DNA from: Bradyrhizobium sp. 190
GTDB lineage: Bacteria > Pseudomonadota > Alphaproteobacteria > Rhizobiales > Xanthobacteraceae
Direction of reading: 5' to 3'
NCBI RefSeq assembly: GCF_023073415.1
Contig: NZ_JADPJL010000023.1
Location: forward strand, 124,001 to 188,000
Length of the DNA: 64,000 nucleotides
In this document: piece by piece, positions 17,627 to 26,618 of the stretch
Numbering within the stretch: position 1 is the first letter of the stretch
Layout: each line of letters starts with the position of its first letter
The notes under the pieces: generated by a model
What the model saw: only the letters and a program-made list of their open reading frames with translations
Database searches by the model: none
What the model was told of the DNA's origin: nothing
Made by a program: the position numbers and the translations under genes

Positions 17627-18619
17627 CTACTCCGGCCGCCCCGTTCCGTCATTCAGCCAGCACGCTACCTGATGTCCTTCGCCGGCCTCCACCAGCGCCG
17701 GCCGCTCCACCTTGCAGCGGTCCATGACATATCGACAGCGGGTGTGGAAGGCGCACCCCGAGGGCGGGTTGATCGGGCTTGGGACGTCGCCGTCGACCAT
17801 GGGCGCAAGACGTTTTGCCTTGGGATCGGCGATCGGGACCGAGGCCAGCAGCGCCTGCGTGTAGGGATGGCGCGGGTTGGCGAACAACTCGCTTTTATCG
17901 GCGATCTCGACGATGCGCCCGAGATACATCACAGCGACGCGGTGGCTGATGTGGGCGACGACGGCGAGATCATGGGCGATGAACAGGTACGAAAAATCGT
18001 TCTTGCGTTGCAGATCGATCAGCAGGTTGATCACCTGCGCCTGGATCGAGACGTCGAGCGCCGATACCGGCTCGTCGCACACAATGAGACTCGGTCCGAG
18101 CGACAGCGCGCGCGCAATGCAGATGCGCTGCCGCTGTCCGCCGGAGAACTGATGCGGATAGTTCTTCATCTGGTCGGAGCGCAGACCCACCTGCGCGAAC
18201 AGTTCGGCGACGCGTTCCTGTTGCGCCCGACCGGTTGCAAGACCGTGCACGCTGAGCGGCTCGCCGACGATATCACCTGCCGTCATGCGCGGATTGAGCG
18301 AGGCGAATGGATCCTGGAACACGATCTGCATCGAACGCCGATGCGGCCGCATCTCGGCCTTGCTCAGGCCGGTGATGTCGGTGCCGTTGAGCTTGATGGC
18401 GCCGCTGGACGGCTCCACCAGCCGCAGCACGCTGCGCGCGACCGTCGATTTGCCGCAGCCGGACTCGCCGACCAGCCCGAGCGTCTCGCCCTTGCCGACC
18501 GAAAAGCTGACGCCGTCCACCGCATGCACGGTGCCGACGCGCCGCCGCAGGACGCCGCCGCGCACCGCATAATGCTTGACGAGGTCGGTGACTTCGAGCA
18601 GGGGACGTTGATCGGTCAT
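17627..18619 (-). CDS. Oligopeptide/dipeptide-type ABC transporter ATP-binding protein (DppF-like)
   Basis: A 330-residue cytoplasmic ATPase. Walker [10 protein letters not shown], signature [14 protein letters not shown], Walker [13 protein letters not shown] and the switch His (FIAHDLAVV) are present. The C-terminal region has the oligopeptide-transporter extension [17 protein letters not shown] typical of DppF/OppF. It energises import together with the DppD-like ATPase, with which it overlaps by four bases. It is the last gene of a minus-strand set: binding protein, two permeases, two ATPases. Family members import peptides, nickel, opines or glutathione; the linkage to CoA-ligase and dehydrogenase genes suggests a non-peptide organic substrate (inference). 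Confidence 0.9.
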   Translation of the reverse strand: MTDQRPLLEVTDLVKHYAVRGGVLRRRVGTVHAVDGVSFSVGKGETLGLVGESGCGKSTVARSVLRLVEPSSGAIKLNGTDITGLSKAEMRPHRRSMQIVFQDPFASLNPRMTAGDIVGEPLSVHGLATGRAQQERVAELFAQVGLRSDQMKNYPHQFSGGQRQRICIARALSLGPSLIVCDEPVSALDVSIQAQVINLLIDLQRKNDFSYLFIAHDLAVVAHISHRVAVMYLGRIVEIADKSELFANPRHPYTQALLASVPIADPKAKRLAPMVDGDVPSPINPPSGCAFHTRCRYVMDRCKVERPALVEAGEGHQVACWLNDGTGRPE

Positions 18620-19629
18620 GGCGCGCCCACCAATTCAGCCGCCCGCCAGCACGCCGCGAAATGATCGCCGTCGACTTCCTGCAGCGGCGGATATTCTGCG
18701 CGGCAGCGATCGATGGCGAGGCTGCAGCGCGGCGCAAAAGCGCAGCCCGGCGGCAAGTTGGTCAGAGACGGCACCATGCCGGGAATCTCGGTCAGCCGCG
18801 CATCGGTCTTTGCTCCGAACGAAATCACCGCAGGCATCGAGGCCATCAGCCCGCGCGTATAGGGGTGCTTCGGATTTGCGAACAAGTCTTCCACGGTCGC
18901 TTCCTCGACCTTCTTGCCGGCATACATGACGATGACGCGCTGCGCCGTCTGCGCCACGACGCCGAGATCGTGCGTAATCAGGATCAGGCCGGTGCCGAGC
19001 GTCTTCTGCAGATCGACGATCAGCGCGAGAATCTGTGCCTGGATCGTCACGTCGAGCGCGGTGGTCGGCTCGTCCGCGATCAACAAGGCCGGCCGGCACG
19101 CCAAGGCCATCGCGATCATCGCGCGCTGCCGCATGCCGCCGGAAAGCTGATGCGGATATTCCAGCGCGCGGCGTTCCGGCTCGGGGATACGTACGAGCCG
19201 CAGCATCTCGACCGCCTTTGCCCACGTTTCCTTGGACGTCATTTCCCGGTGCAGGCGGAGCACCTCGGTGATCTGGTCGCCGATCCGCATAACGGGATTG
19301 AGCGAGGTCATCGGCTCCTGAAAAATCATCGAGATCCGGTTGCCACGGATCTTGCGCATTTCGGCCTCGTCGAGGCCAAGGAGATCGGCCCCTTCCAGCG
19401 TCACCGAGCCGCCGACCACCCGGCCCGGCGGGTCCGGCACCAGCCGCATCACCGACAGCGCGGTCACGCTCTTGCCGCAGCCGGATTCGCCGACGATCGC
19501 CAGCGTCTCGCCGCGGCGGACGCTGAACGAAACGTCGTCGACCGCGCGGAACAGTCCCGAGTTGGTGAAGAACACCGTCTGCAGGTTCTTCACATCGAGA
19601 ACCGTGTCATCCTTCTGCGCCTCAGTCAT
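18616..19629 (-). CDS. Oligopeptide/dipeptide-type ABC transporter ATP-binding protein (DppD-like)
   Basis: A 337-residue ATPase with Walker [10 protein letters not shown], signature [14 protein letters not shown], Walker [13 protein letters not shown] and [11 protein letters not shown]-terminal Cys-bearing extension ([17 protein letters not shown]) is typical for DppD/OppD. The start is the ATG at 19629, which overlaps the permease stop (TCAT on the plus strand, ATGA on the coding strand); a longer frame to 19734 only overlaps the permease gene. It should form the ATPase heterodimer with the DppF-like protein. Confidence 0.9.
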   Translation of the reverse strand: MTEAQKDDTVLDVKNLQTVFFTNSGLFRAVDDVSFSVRRGETLAIVGESGCGKSVTALSVMRLVPDPPGRVVGGSVTLEGADLLGLDEAEMRKIRGNRISMIFQEPMTSLNPVMRIGDQITEVLRLHREMTSKETWAKAVEMLRLVRIPEPERRALEYPHQLSGGMRQRAMIAMALACRPALLIADEPTTALDVTIQAQILALIVDLQKTLGTGLILITHDLGVVAQTAQRVIVMYAGKKVEEATVEDLFANPKHPYTRGLMASMPAVISFGAKTDARLTEIPGMVPSLTNLPPGCAFAPRCSLAIDRCRAEYPPLQEVDGDHFAACWRAAELVGAP

Positions 19630-20537
19630 CAGCCGCGCTGCCTCGGGTCGAGGATGTCGCGCAACGCGTCGCCGAACAGATTGGTGCCGAACACTGCAAG
19701 GCTGATGGCGACGCCGGGGAAGATCACCAGCCACGGCGCGGTGCGGACATATTCCGCCGCCGATTCCGAGAGCATGCGTCCCCAGGACGGATAGGGCTCG
19801 GGGATGCCGAGGCCGAGGAACGACAGCGAGGCTTCGGTGAGGATGGTGGAGCCGAGTTGCGCGGTCGCAAGCACGATCAGCGGCGCCAGCGTGTTGGGCA
19901 GCACGTGGCGCAGTGCAATGCGGGTCTCGCTCATGCCGATCGATTTTGCAGCTTCGACGAAGGGCAGCTCACGCAGCGCCAGCGTATTGGCGCGGATGAC
20001 ACGGGCGACCGTCGGGATCAGCGGGATCGCAATGGCGATGATCACGTTCGGCAGCGACGGGCCGAGCGCTGCCGTCATCACCAGCGCCAGCACCAGCAAG
20101 GGCAGGGCCTGCAGAATATCGGTGATGCGCTGGAACAGGAGGTCGACCCAGCCCGAGAGATAGCCCGATGCGAGGCCGACGATGACGCCGATCGAGGATC
20201 CCAGCAAGGTGGCGCCGATGCCGACCGCAAGTGAGATCCGCGCGCCATGCACGATCCGGCTCCAGACATCGCGGCCGAATGAATCGGTTCCCATCCAGTG
20301 CGCCGCGCTGGGTGAGGCCAGCCGTTGCGCGGAATCGACGCTGAGCGGATCGTAGCGGCAGATCAGGTCGGCCGAGATCGCCATCCAGACGAACATCACC
20401 ATGATGACAAGGCCGATCGTGCCGAGCAGATAGCGCTGAGCCAGAAACAGCAGACGGCGCCAGCCATGCGTCGAATGGGCGCCGGCTCGTCTTAACTCGC
20501 TGTCGAAATTAATCGTGGTCAAGCGGCTAGTCCCCAT
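19629..20537 (-). CDS. Dpp/Opp-type ABC transporter permease (DppC-like)
   Basis: A 302-residue inner-membrane permease with an N-terminal transmembrane helix (about residues 31-53), a characteristic periplasmic segment (HWMGTDSFGRDVWSRIVHGA) and a BPD_transp_1 core with five more helices. The EAA-like coupling loop is near EAAKSIGMSETRIALRHVLP. The start codon overlaps the upstream permease gene by 11 bases, so the two are translationally coupled. It pairs with the DppB-like permease to form the channel. Confidence 0.9.
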   Translation of the reverse strand: MGTSRLTTINFDSELRRAGAHSTHGWRRLLFLAQRYLLGTIGLVIMVMFVWMAISADLICRYDPLSVDSAQRLASPSAAHWMGTDSFGRDVWSRIVHGARISLAVGIGATLLGSSIGVIVGLASGYLSGWVDLLFQRITDILQALPLLVLALVMTAALGPSLPNVIIAIAIPLIPTVARVIRANTLALRELPFVEAAKSIGMSETRIALRHVLPNTLAPLIVLATAQLGSTILTEASLSFLGLGIPEPYPSWGRMLSESAAEYVRTAPWLVIFPGVAISLAVFGTNLFGDALRDILDPRQRG

Positions 20538-21474
20538 AGCGGATGCGCGGGTCGATCGCGGCGTACAGCATGTCGACGGTGAAGTTCGCGACCACCACGA
20601 CCACGGCGATCAGCATCACGAGGTTCTGGACGATCGGGTAATCGCGCCAGCGCAGCGCCTCGACCAGGAAGCGGGCGACGCCGGGAATATTGAAAACGGT
20701 TTCGGTGACGATCAGCCCGCCGATCAGGAAGGCCGCCTCGATGCCGATCACGGTAATGACCGGGAGAATGGCGTTCTTCAGCGCGTGGCGATAATTGACC
20801 GATGCCTCGGACGCGCCCTTGGCGCGCGCGGTGCGGATGTAGTCCTGCCGCAGGATTTCCAGCATCGAGGAGCGCGTGATGCGCATGGTCAGCGCGGCGC
20901 TGCGAAAACCGACCGCCATCGCCGGGACGGCATAGATCGCGAAAGCTTCGGTCCAGGTTGCCGGGTTCGGATTATAGATCGGCATGTGGCCGAACAGCGA
21001 GACCGACGCCATCAGGATCAACAGGCCGAGCCAGAAGGACGGCAGCGACAGGCCGCTCAGGCTGACGACGCGCAAGGTATAGTCGAGCCGCGAGCCCTGA
21101 TGGACCGCGCTCAGCACGCCCAAGGGAATGCCGATGGAAGCAGAGAACAGCAACGCAAGCGCTGCCAGCCGCGCGGTGATCGGAATCCGCGGCAGTATCT
21201 CCTGCAGCGCCGGCTTTTCCGACACGTAGGAATAGCCGAGATCGCCCTGCAGCAGCCCGCCGATCCAGCTCAGATACTGCACGTAAATCGGCTGGTCGAG
21301 GCCAAGTTCCTTTTCCAGGTTGGCCTTGTCGGTGGGATCGACGAAGCCGGCGGCGTCGAACAGGATGTCGACAATGTTGCCGGGGACGACGCGCAGCAGC
21401 ACGAAGATGATGATCGAGATCCCGACCAGGGTCACGAGCATCAATGCGAGGCGTCGCACGATATAAGCAAACAC
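20527..21474 (-). CDS. Dpp/Opp-type ABC transporter permease (DppB-like)
   Basis: A 315-residue inner-membrane protein with six predicted helices. The first (about residues 9-30) is followed by the DppB/OppB signature LGLDQPIYVQYLSWIGGLLQ; the coupling loop is DYIRTARAKGASEASVNYRH. It forms the transporter channel with the DppC-like protein. The gap to the upstream binding-protein gene (21475-21618) contains a dispersed repeat. Confidence 0.9.
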   Translation of the reverse strand: MFAYIVRRLALMLVTLVGISIIIFVLLRVVPGNIVDILFDAAGFVDPTDKANLEKELGLDQPIYVQYLSWIGGLLQGDLGYSYVSEKPALQEILPRIPITARLAALALLFSASIGIPLGVLSAVHQGSRLDYTLRVVSLSGLSLPSFWLGLLILMASVSLFGHMPIYNPNPATWTEAFAIYAVPAMAVGFRSAALTMRITRSSMLEILRQDYIRTARAKGASEASVNYRHALKNAILPVITVIGIEAAFLIGGLIVTETVFNIPGVARFLVEALRWRDYPIVQNLVMLIAVVVVVANFTVDMLYAAIDPRIRYGD

Positions 21475-21510
21475 CTGGCGGTTTCTCCCTGGCAGGCTGG
21501 CTAGCGTTCG

Positions 21511-21602
21511 ATTCTGACTAAATCAGAACCGAACTCCAGTTCTTTTTGTTTTGACGCGTTTTCTTCACGCGAACCGCATCCCGCTTCGCTCGAAAACGCG
21601 AT
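21511..21602. repeat. Dispersed repeat (TTGACGCGTTTTCTTCACGCGAACC type)
   Basis: ATTCTGACTAAATCAGAAC is a hairpin, followed by ACGCGTTTTCTTCACGCGAA and CTCGAAAACGCG. It is an inverted relative of 5228-5335 and lies between the binding-protein and permease genes of the Dpp-like operon, where it might trim or stabilise the mRNA (inference). Confidence 0.6.
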
Positions 21603-21618
21603 GCTTGCGGCTGAACGG

Positions 21619-23214
21619 TTACTTGTCCATCCAGAGGTCTTCGTAACGATAGCCGTTATAGGAGCTGTTCACCATGACGGTGACGCCCTTGACATAAGGA
21701 TGCCAGCACGTCCCGGTACGGCCGTGGAAGATGATCGGGCGCGCCACGTCCTCCTGCAGCTTCTTGTCGATTTCCCACACCAGCTTCTTTCGCTTCTCCT
21801 TGTCGGTCTCGGCCGACTGCTGATCGAATAACTTTTCGATCTCCCTGTTGCAGTAGTTGGTGTAGTTGCGCTCCGACCCGCAGGAATAGTTCTCGTAGAA
21901 CGACTGGTCGGGATCATCGACCGCGTTGCCGGTGAGGTTGAGGCCGAGCGTGTAATCCTTGCGCGCGACTTTCGGGAACCATTGCGCGGTATCGACGACG
22001 TCGAGTTCGCCGTCGATATAGATGCTCTTCATCTGGTCGATCAGGATCACGGCGGGATCGCGATAAATCGGAATGTTGCGCGTGGCGACCTTGACGGCGA
22101 GGCGCTTGTCAGGGCCGTAGCCCGCCTTCTGCATCAGCTTGCGCGCCTCTTCCCGGTTGGCGTTGATGTCGGGGCCGTAGCCGGGGATCGATTCCAGCAT
22201 TTCCTTCGGCATCGCCCACAAGCCGCCCGGTGCCGGCAGCATCGTGCCGCCGATATCGGCCTGTCCCTCGAACATGATCTGGACGAACGCCTTGCGATCC
22301 AGCACCAGCGCCAGGGCGCGTCTGATATCGAGATTATCGAACGGCGGAGAGGACGAGTTGACGATGATGTTGGTCGAAACATTGATCGGCTCGACCACGC
22401 AGACCGCGTTCGGCGCCTGCGACTTGACCTCCTTGAGCAGCGGGATCGACACCTCGGTCGGGAAGCTCATGTCGAATTTGCCGGAGACAAGTCCGAGAAT
22501 CGCCGTCGAGCGGTTGGTGATGATGGTGAATTCGATGCCGTCGAGATGCGGCAGGCCCTTCTTCCAGTAATCGGCATTCTTGGTCAGCTTGATCGATTCG
22601 TTGGCCTTGAATTCGACGAACTTGAACGGCCCGGTGCCGATCGGCTTGGTGCGCATTTCGGCCGGAGAGACGTGGCAGGGGTAAACCGGCGTGTAGCCCG
22701 AAGCGAGCAGCGACAGCAAAGCCGGCTGCGGCCGCTTCAATTCGAATGACGCTTCGAAATCGCCGTTGACGGTCACGTCGTTGACCTGATCGTACCAGGA
22801 CTTGCGCGGGTTCTGGCGGAATTTCTGCTGCGACTTGCCCATCAGCATGTCGAAGGTGCATTTGACGTCGGCCGACGTAAACGGCTTGCCGTCATGCCAT
22901 TTGACGCCCTGTCGCAGCTTGAAGGTCAGTTTCTTGTTGTCGCCGCTCCAAGCCCAACTCTCGGCGAGATCGGGGACGATCGACTCGACGCTGTTCTGCG
23001 GCACGTCCTGCTTGAACATGACGAGGTTGTTGAACACCGGCATGAAGGGCACGTTGATCGAATAGGTCGCGCCTTCGTGGATCGAGGCACTGCCCGGGCT
23101 GTCGCGGTGATAGAGCCTGAGGATGCCGCCCTGTTTCGGCTCGCCCGCCGATGCAACGTCAAAAGCCGGAAGCAACAACAGTGCTGCGACGGCAAGCGCT
23201 TGCACGCTCCGCAT
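21619..23214 (-). CDS. Dpp/Opp-type ABC transporter substrate-binding protein (SBP family 5)
   Basis: A 531-residue periplasmic protein. A Sec signal peptide (about residues 1-23, ending VASAGEPKQGG) precedes an SBP_bac_5 fold: LRLYHRDSPGSASIHEGATY, LAESWAWSGDNKKLTFKLRQ, GVKWHDGKPFTSADV and DIRRALALVLDRKAFVQ. It captures the ligand for the two permeases and two ATPases downstream. The start is the ATG at 23214 after GTGGAGGGATC; 77 further upstream codons are open but have no signal peptide in the right place. No lipobox is seen. The ligand is unknown. Confidence 0.9.
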   Translation of the reverse strand: MRSVQALAVAALLLLPAFDVASAGEPKQGGILRLYHRDSPGSASIHEGATYSINVPFMPVFNNLVMFKQDVPQNSVESIVPDLAESWAWSGDNKKLTFKLRQGVKWHDGKPFTSADVKCTFDMLMGKSQQKFRQNPRKSWYDQVNDVTVNGDFEASFELKRPQPALLSLLASGYTPVYPCHVSPAEMRTKPIGTGPFKFVEFKANESIKLTKNADYWKKGLPHLDGIEFTIITNRSTAILGLVSGKFDMSFPTEVSIPLLKEVKSQAPNAVCVVEPINVSTNIIVNSSSPPFDNLDIRRALALVLDRKAFVQIMFEGQADIGGTMLPAPGGLWAMPKEMLESIPGYGPDINANREEARKLMQKAGYGPDKRLAVKVATRNIPIYRDPAVILIDQMKSIYIDGELDVVDTAQWFPKVARKDYTLGLNLTGNAVDDPDQSFYENYSCGSERNYTNYCNREIEKLFDQQSAETDKEKRKKLVWEIDKKLQEDVARPIIFHGRTGTCWHPYVKGVTVMVNSSYNGYRYEDLWMDK

Positions 23215-23449
23215 GATCCCCTCCACATTTTTCGGTCTCAATTGGCCGATTGGTATCGAGGATACCATGGCGCAGCGTTGGGGCAACCTGCCAAGCCAAT
23301 GGGAGGCTTGGCAATTCGGACTAAGCGAAAATCCGCGTGGCGGAACTTGCGATGATTTGCCGGCTATCCCGGAATCCCGCCGCTTCGTTGCAGCGCGGTC
23401 GTTGCATCGCAACTCGCCACATGGCTTCACCTGAAGATGACCCATGTTG

Positions 23450-25000
23450 CTAGACGATCCGTGAGGTCTTGTTGCCCCAATAGCGGTCGCGCAACAGGCG
23501 CTTGTAAAGCTTGCCGGTCGGAAGCCGCGGCAATTCAGCCTCGAAATCGATCGAGCGCGGCACCTTCTGGCGTGACAGCGACAGGCTGCAGAAAGCGATC
23601 AGTTCATCGGCCAGTTCCTGCCCCGGCGAAATTCCCGGCATCGGCTGCACCACCGCCTTCACTTCCTCGCCGAGATCCGGATTGGGCACGCCGAACACCG
23701 CCGCATCCGCAATCTTGGGATGGGTGATCAAGAGGTTCTCGCATTCCTGCGGATAAATGTTGACGCCGCCTGAGATGATCATGAACGTGGCGCGGTCGGT
23801 GAGGTAAAGAAATCCGTCATCGTCGACATAGCCGACGTCGCCGACCGTGCTCATGCTGCCGTCGGCCGAGCGAGCCTCCCGGGTCTTGGCAGGATCGTTG
23901 AAGTATTCGAACGGGGTTGCGGTTTTAAACCACACCGTGCCCGACGTGCCGACCGGGCAGGCCTGCATGTTCTCGTCGAGTATATGCAGATCGCCGAGCA
24001 GCACGCGGCCGACGGTGCCGCGATGGGCGAGCCATTCTGTGCTGTTGCAGGAGGTGAAGCCGAGGCCTTCGGTGGCGCCGTAGTATTCATGGATGATCGG
24101 TCCCCACCATTTGATGATGTCGTCCTTTACAGCCGCAGGGCAGGGCGCGGCGGCGTGGATCGCGATTTCAAGGGATGACAAGTCGTAACGCGTTCGCACC
24201 TCTTCCGGCAGTTTCAGCATGCGCGAGAACATCGTGGGCACAAGCTGGGTGTGGGTGACGCCCCATTTCGGAATCAGTGTGAGATACTGTTCGGGATCGA
24301 ACCGTTCCATGATGATGGCGGTGCCGCCCATCTTGATCGTGAGGTTGACGGCGGCCTGCGGCGCCGAGTGGTAGAGCGGGGCCGGCGACAAATAGATCAT
24401 GCCCTCGCGGTACTGCCAGATCTTCACCAGGAAATCGAACAGCGGCAATTGCTGATCGGCCGGCAGTTCCGGCAACGGGCGCAGAATCCCCTTCGGCCGG
24501 CCGGTGGTGCCGGAGGAATAGAGCATCGCGGTGCCGACGCACTCGTCTGATATCGGTGTGTGCGGCATATCAGCAGTTACTTCCTGCAGGCCAACGATGC
24601 GGTCGCTTTCGCCGCCACCATCGGCAACGATGCAAAGCTCCACGTGCGGGCATTCCTTCAACGCCTCGCGCGCGACATCAAGTTTTTCCCTTGATGTGAT
24701 GAGGATGCGCGACTGGCTGTTGGTCAGGATATAGGCGAGCTCGCTCGCGGTCAGGTAAGAATTCACGCAGGTGTAATAGAGGCCCGAGCGTTCGCCGGCA
24801 CCGCAGGATTCCAGATAGCGGCTGTTGTTCTCCATGAAGATCGAATAGTGATCGAGCCGCTTCAGGCCGCGGTTGCGAAGGAGATGCGCCAGCCGGTTGC
24901 AGCGCGCGTCCAGTTCGCGATAGGTCACGGCCTCGCCTGATGACGCCATGATGAAGGCAGGCTGAAGCGGACGAAGATGAGCATGCTTGCCGGTGTACAT
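23450..25000 (-). CDS. AMP-forming acyl-CoA ligase (second copy)
   Basis: A 516-residue ANL-family ligase. Motifs: AMLYSSGTTGRPKGILRP, EYYGATEGLGFTSC, VDDDGFLYLTDRATFMIISG, GVNIYPQECENLL and the C-terminal LPRLPTGKLYKRLLRDRYW with the adenylation lysine. The start is the ATG at 25000, preceded by AAGGAGACCAAAGCCAAC; the longer open frame to 25258 overlaps the dehydrogenase gene upstream. Only 16 bases separate it from that gene, so the two form a transcription unit. It probably activates the acid delivered by the Dpp-like transporter or made by the dehydrogenase; the substrate is unknown. Confidence 0.88.
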   Translation of the reverse strand: MYTGKHAHLRPLQPAFIMASSGEAVTYRELDARCNRLAHLLRNRGLKRLDHYSIFMENNSRYLESCGAGERSGLYYTCVNSYLTASELAYILTNSQSRILITSREKLDVAREALKECPHVELCIVADGGGESDRIVGLQEVTADMPHTPISDECVGTAMLYSSGTTGRPKGILRPLPELPADQQLPLFDFLVKIWQYREGMIYLSPAPLYHSAPQAAVNLTIKMGGTAIIMERFDPEQYLTLIPKWGVTHTQLVPTMFSRMLKLPEEVRTRYDLSSLEIAIHAAAPCPAAVKDDIIKWWGPIIHEYYGATEGLGFTSCNSTEWLAHRGTVGRVLLGDLHILDENMQACPVGTSGTVWFKTATPFEYFNDPAKTREARSADGSMSTVGDVGYVDDDGFLYLTDRATFMIISGGVNIYPQECENLLITHPKIADAAVFGVPNPDLGEEVKAVVQPMPGISPGQELADELIAFCSLSLSRQKVPRSIDFEAELPRLPTGKLYKRLLRDRYWGNKTSRIV

Positions 25001-25016
25001 GTTGGCTTTGGTCTCC

Positions 25017-26171
25017 TTACGCGGCCATATCCAGAATCTCGCGCACCTGCGCCGGTCCCTCGATCTTGCGCGGATTGCGCGGCACCCAGGGCGTTGCCAT
25101 CGCAGCTTGCGCGATGCGGTCGAAATGTTCAGGGGCCACTTTGACCTCGCGCAGGCTGCGCGGCATGCCGAGGCCGCGAATGAACCGGTCGAGCACGCCG
25201 CCTGCATCCTCGTGCGGGTGCCCCATCGCGGCTGCGACCAGCGCCTGGCGTTCGGCATTGGCGGATTTGTTCCAGCGCATCACCGACGGCAGCATCACGC
25301 AGGAGGTGTAGCCGTGCGGCACACCGAACTCTGCGCCGAGCACGTAGCCAATGCCGTGGCTGGCGCCCATGGGCACGCCGGAAGCCAGCGGCCCGGTCGA
25401 AAGCCATGTCCCGATCTGGCATTCCATCCGCGCGTCGAGGTCTTTGGCGTCGGCCTTCACCCGCGGCAGCGCCTGCGCCAGCATCGACAGACCCTTCAGC
25501 GCCTGGGCGTCGCCGTAAGGGTGTGCCTCGCGCGAGCAGATGCCCTCGACACAATGGTCGACGGCACGGATGCCGGTCGACAGCCACAGCCATTCCGGAG
25601 TGTGCTGGCTTAGCCAGGGATCGAGGATCACAGCGCGCGGCATCAACAGCGGATGGCGCAGCGCTTCCTTGACTTTGGTCCTCTCGTTGGTAACGCCCGC
25701 CGTGGAAGAGAACTCGCCGCCGGCAATCGTCGTCGGCACGCTGATCTGGCGCACGGTCGGCGGGGTGAGCTGTGGCGAAGCGCCGCGACCGGTTCTGATC
25801 CTGTCGATGTCATCGGGGGTACGGATATCGTTGGCGAGGCAAAGCTGCACCGCCTTGGCGCCGTCGGTGATCGAACCGCCGCCGATGGTAACGATGAGGT
25901 CGGCGTTCGCGGCGCGGGCCTGTTCGCTGGCGGTAATGACGGCCGCGCGCGGCGTATGCGGCGGCATCGCGTCGAAGGTGCCGGCGCAGCGCGGCCCCAG
26001 CACACGGCGAATGTTCTCGATTTCATCGGTTTTGCGGTTCAGCGTGCCGCTGACCATGAGGAAGGCGCGTTGCGCGCCCAGCCGGTCCAACTGCTCGACA
26101 ATCGCCTCGGATGCCGGCCGTCCGAACACGACCTCATCCATCGCGCCGAATACGACACGACCTTTATGCAC
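25017..26171 (-). CDS. Iron-containing alcohol dehydrogenase / maleylacetate reductase-like protein
   Basis: A 384-residue group III metal-dependent NAD(P)H oxidoreductase. The nucleotide-binding TIGGGSITDGAKAVQL (about residues 91-106) and VPTTIAGGEFSSTAGVT are followed by metal-site histidines in GIRAVDHCVEG, GASHGIGYVLG and GVPHGYTSCVMLP. The TTIAGGE pattern resembles maleylacetate reductases, which act in resorcinol and chloroaromatic breakdown; an alcohol dehydrogenase role is also possible. I chose a GTG start at 26171 because GGGGAGGACAGCC lies directly before it. The longer frame to 26351 translates a dispersed repeat. It is divergent from the RND efflux genes and 16 bases upstream of the acyl-CoA ligase. 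Confidence 0.82.
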   Translation of the reverse strand: MHKGRVVFGAMDEVVFGRPASEAIVEQLDRLGAQRAFLMVSGTLNRKTDEIENIRRVLGPRCAGTFDAMPPHTPRAAVITASEQARAANADLIVTIGGGSITDGAKAVQLCLANDIRTPDDIDRIRTGRGASPQLTPPTVRQISVPTTIAGGEFSSTAGVTNERTKVKEALRHPLLMPRAVILDPWLSQHTPEWLWLSTGIRAVDHCVEGICSREAHPYGDAQALKGLSMLAQALPRVKADAKDLDARMECQIGTWLSTGPLASGVPMGASHGIGYVLGAEFGVPHGYTSCVMLPSVMRWNKSANAERQALVAAAMGHPHEDAGGVLDRFIRGLGMPRSLREVKVAPEHFDRIAQAAMATPWVPRNPRKIEGPAQVREILDMAA

Positions 26172-26275
26172 GGCTGTCCTCCCCGGACATTTTTGGCCCT
26201 TGTGGCGAGCCTTGGCGCCAAGGTTAGCGGAGGAAATTCCCGACGTCATGTCCGAAGGTGCGTTCGGACGATCTT

Positions 26276-26356
26276 GTAGGATGGGTGGAGCGAAGCGATA
26301 CCCATCAACTCCGGCGTTTGTGGGCGATGGGTATCGCTTCGCTCCACCCATCCTAC
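26276..26356. repeat. Dispersed palindromic repeat (GTAGGATGGGTGGAGCGAAGC), copy 2
   Basis: GTAGGATGGGTGGAGCGAAG pairs with the terminal CTTCGCTCCACCCATCCTAC and the inner GCGATACCCATC with GATGGGTATCGC: an almost perfect hairpin. It lies in the 447-base divergent gap between the dehydrogenase and RND adaptor genes; I see no gene or clear regulator site in the remainder (26357-26618). Confidence 0.92.
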
Positions 26357-26618
26357 GACGGCGCTGCAGGACGCCTTCGCGTCACGTTTTCGTCATCAGC
26401 CGGCGATTAGCTGAGGTTCGTTGCGACCGTCCCGTTCTCGTCGCACTGCGGAAAACGGGAGATCTGCGTGGTGCAGCGCGTTGGCTACGCGGCTGCATAA
26501 CGATTGTGCTTGATATCAGCGACTTCTTGACGAGACTGGGAACCGATCACATCTGTGGCCTCCGCCAAGTTCCACGGCGGCTTTCATCCATCAGGGATGT
26601 CGAGAGGGGAGATGGGGT

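Noticed and set aside
17609..18664. Plus-strand frame of 351 codons opposite the DppF-like gene
   Set aside because: Composition is shadow-like; Walker A and B motifs are on the minus strand.
25017..26351. Longer start for the iron-type dehydrogenase at 26351
   Set aside because: The added N-terminus translates the repeat at 26276-26356; a strong GGGGAGG site lies before the GTG at 26171.
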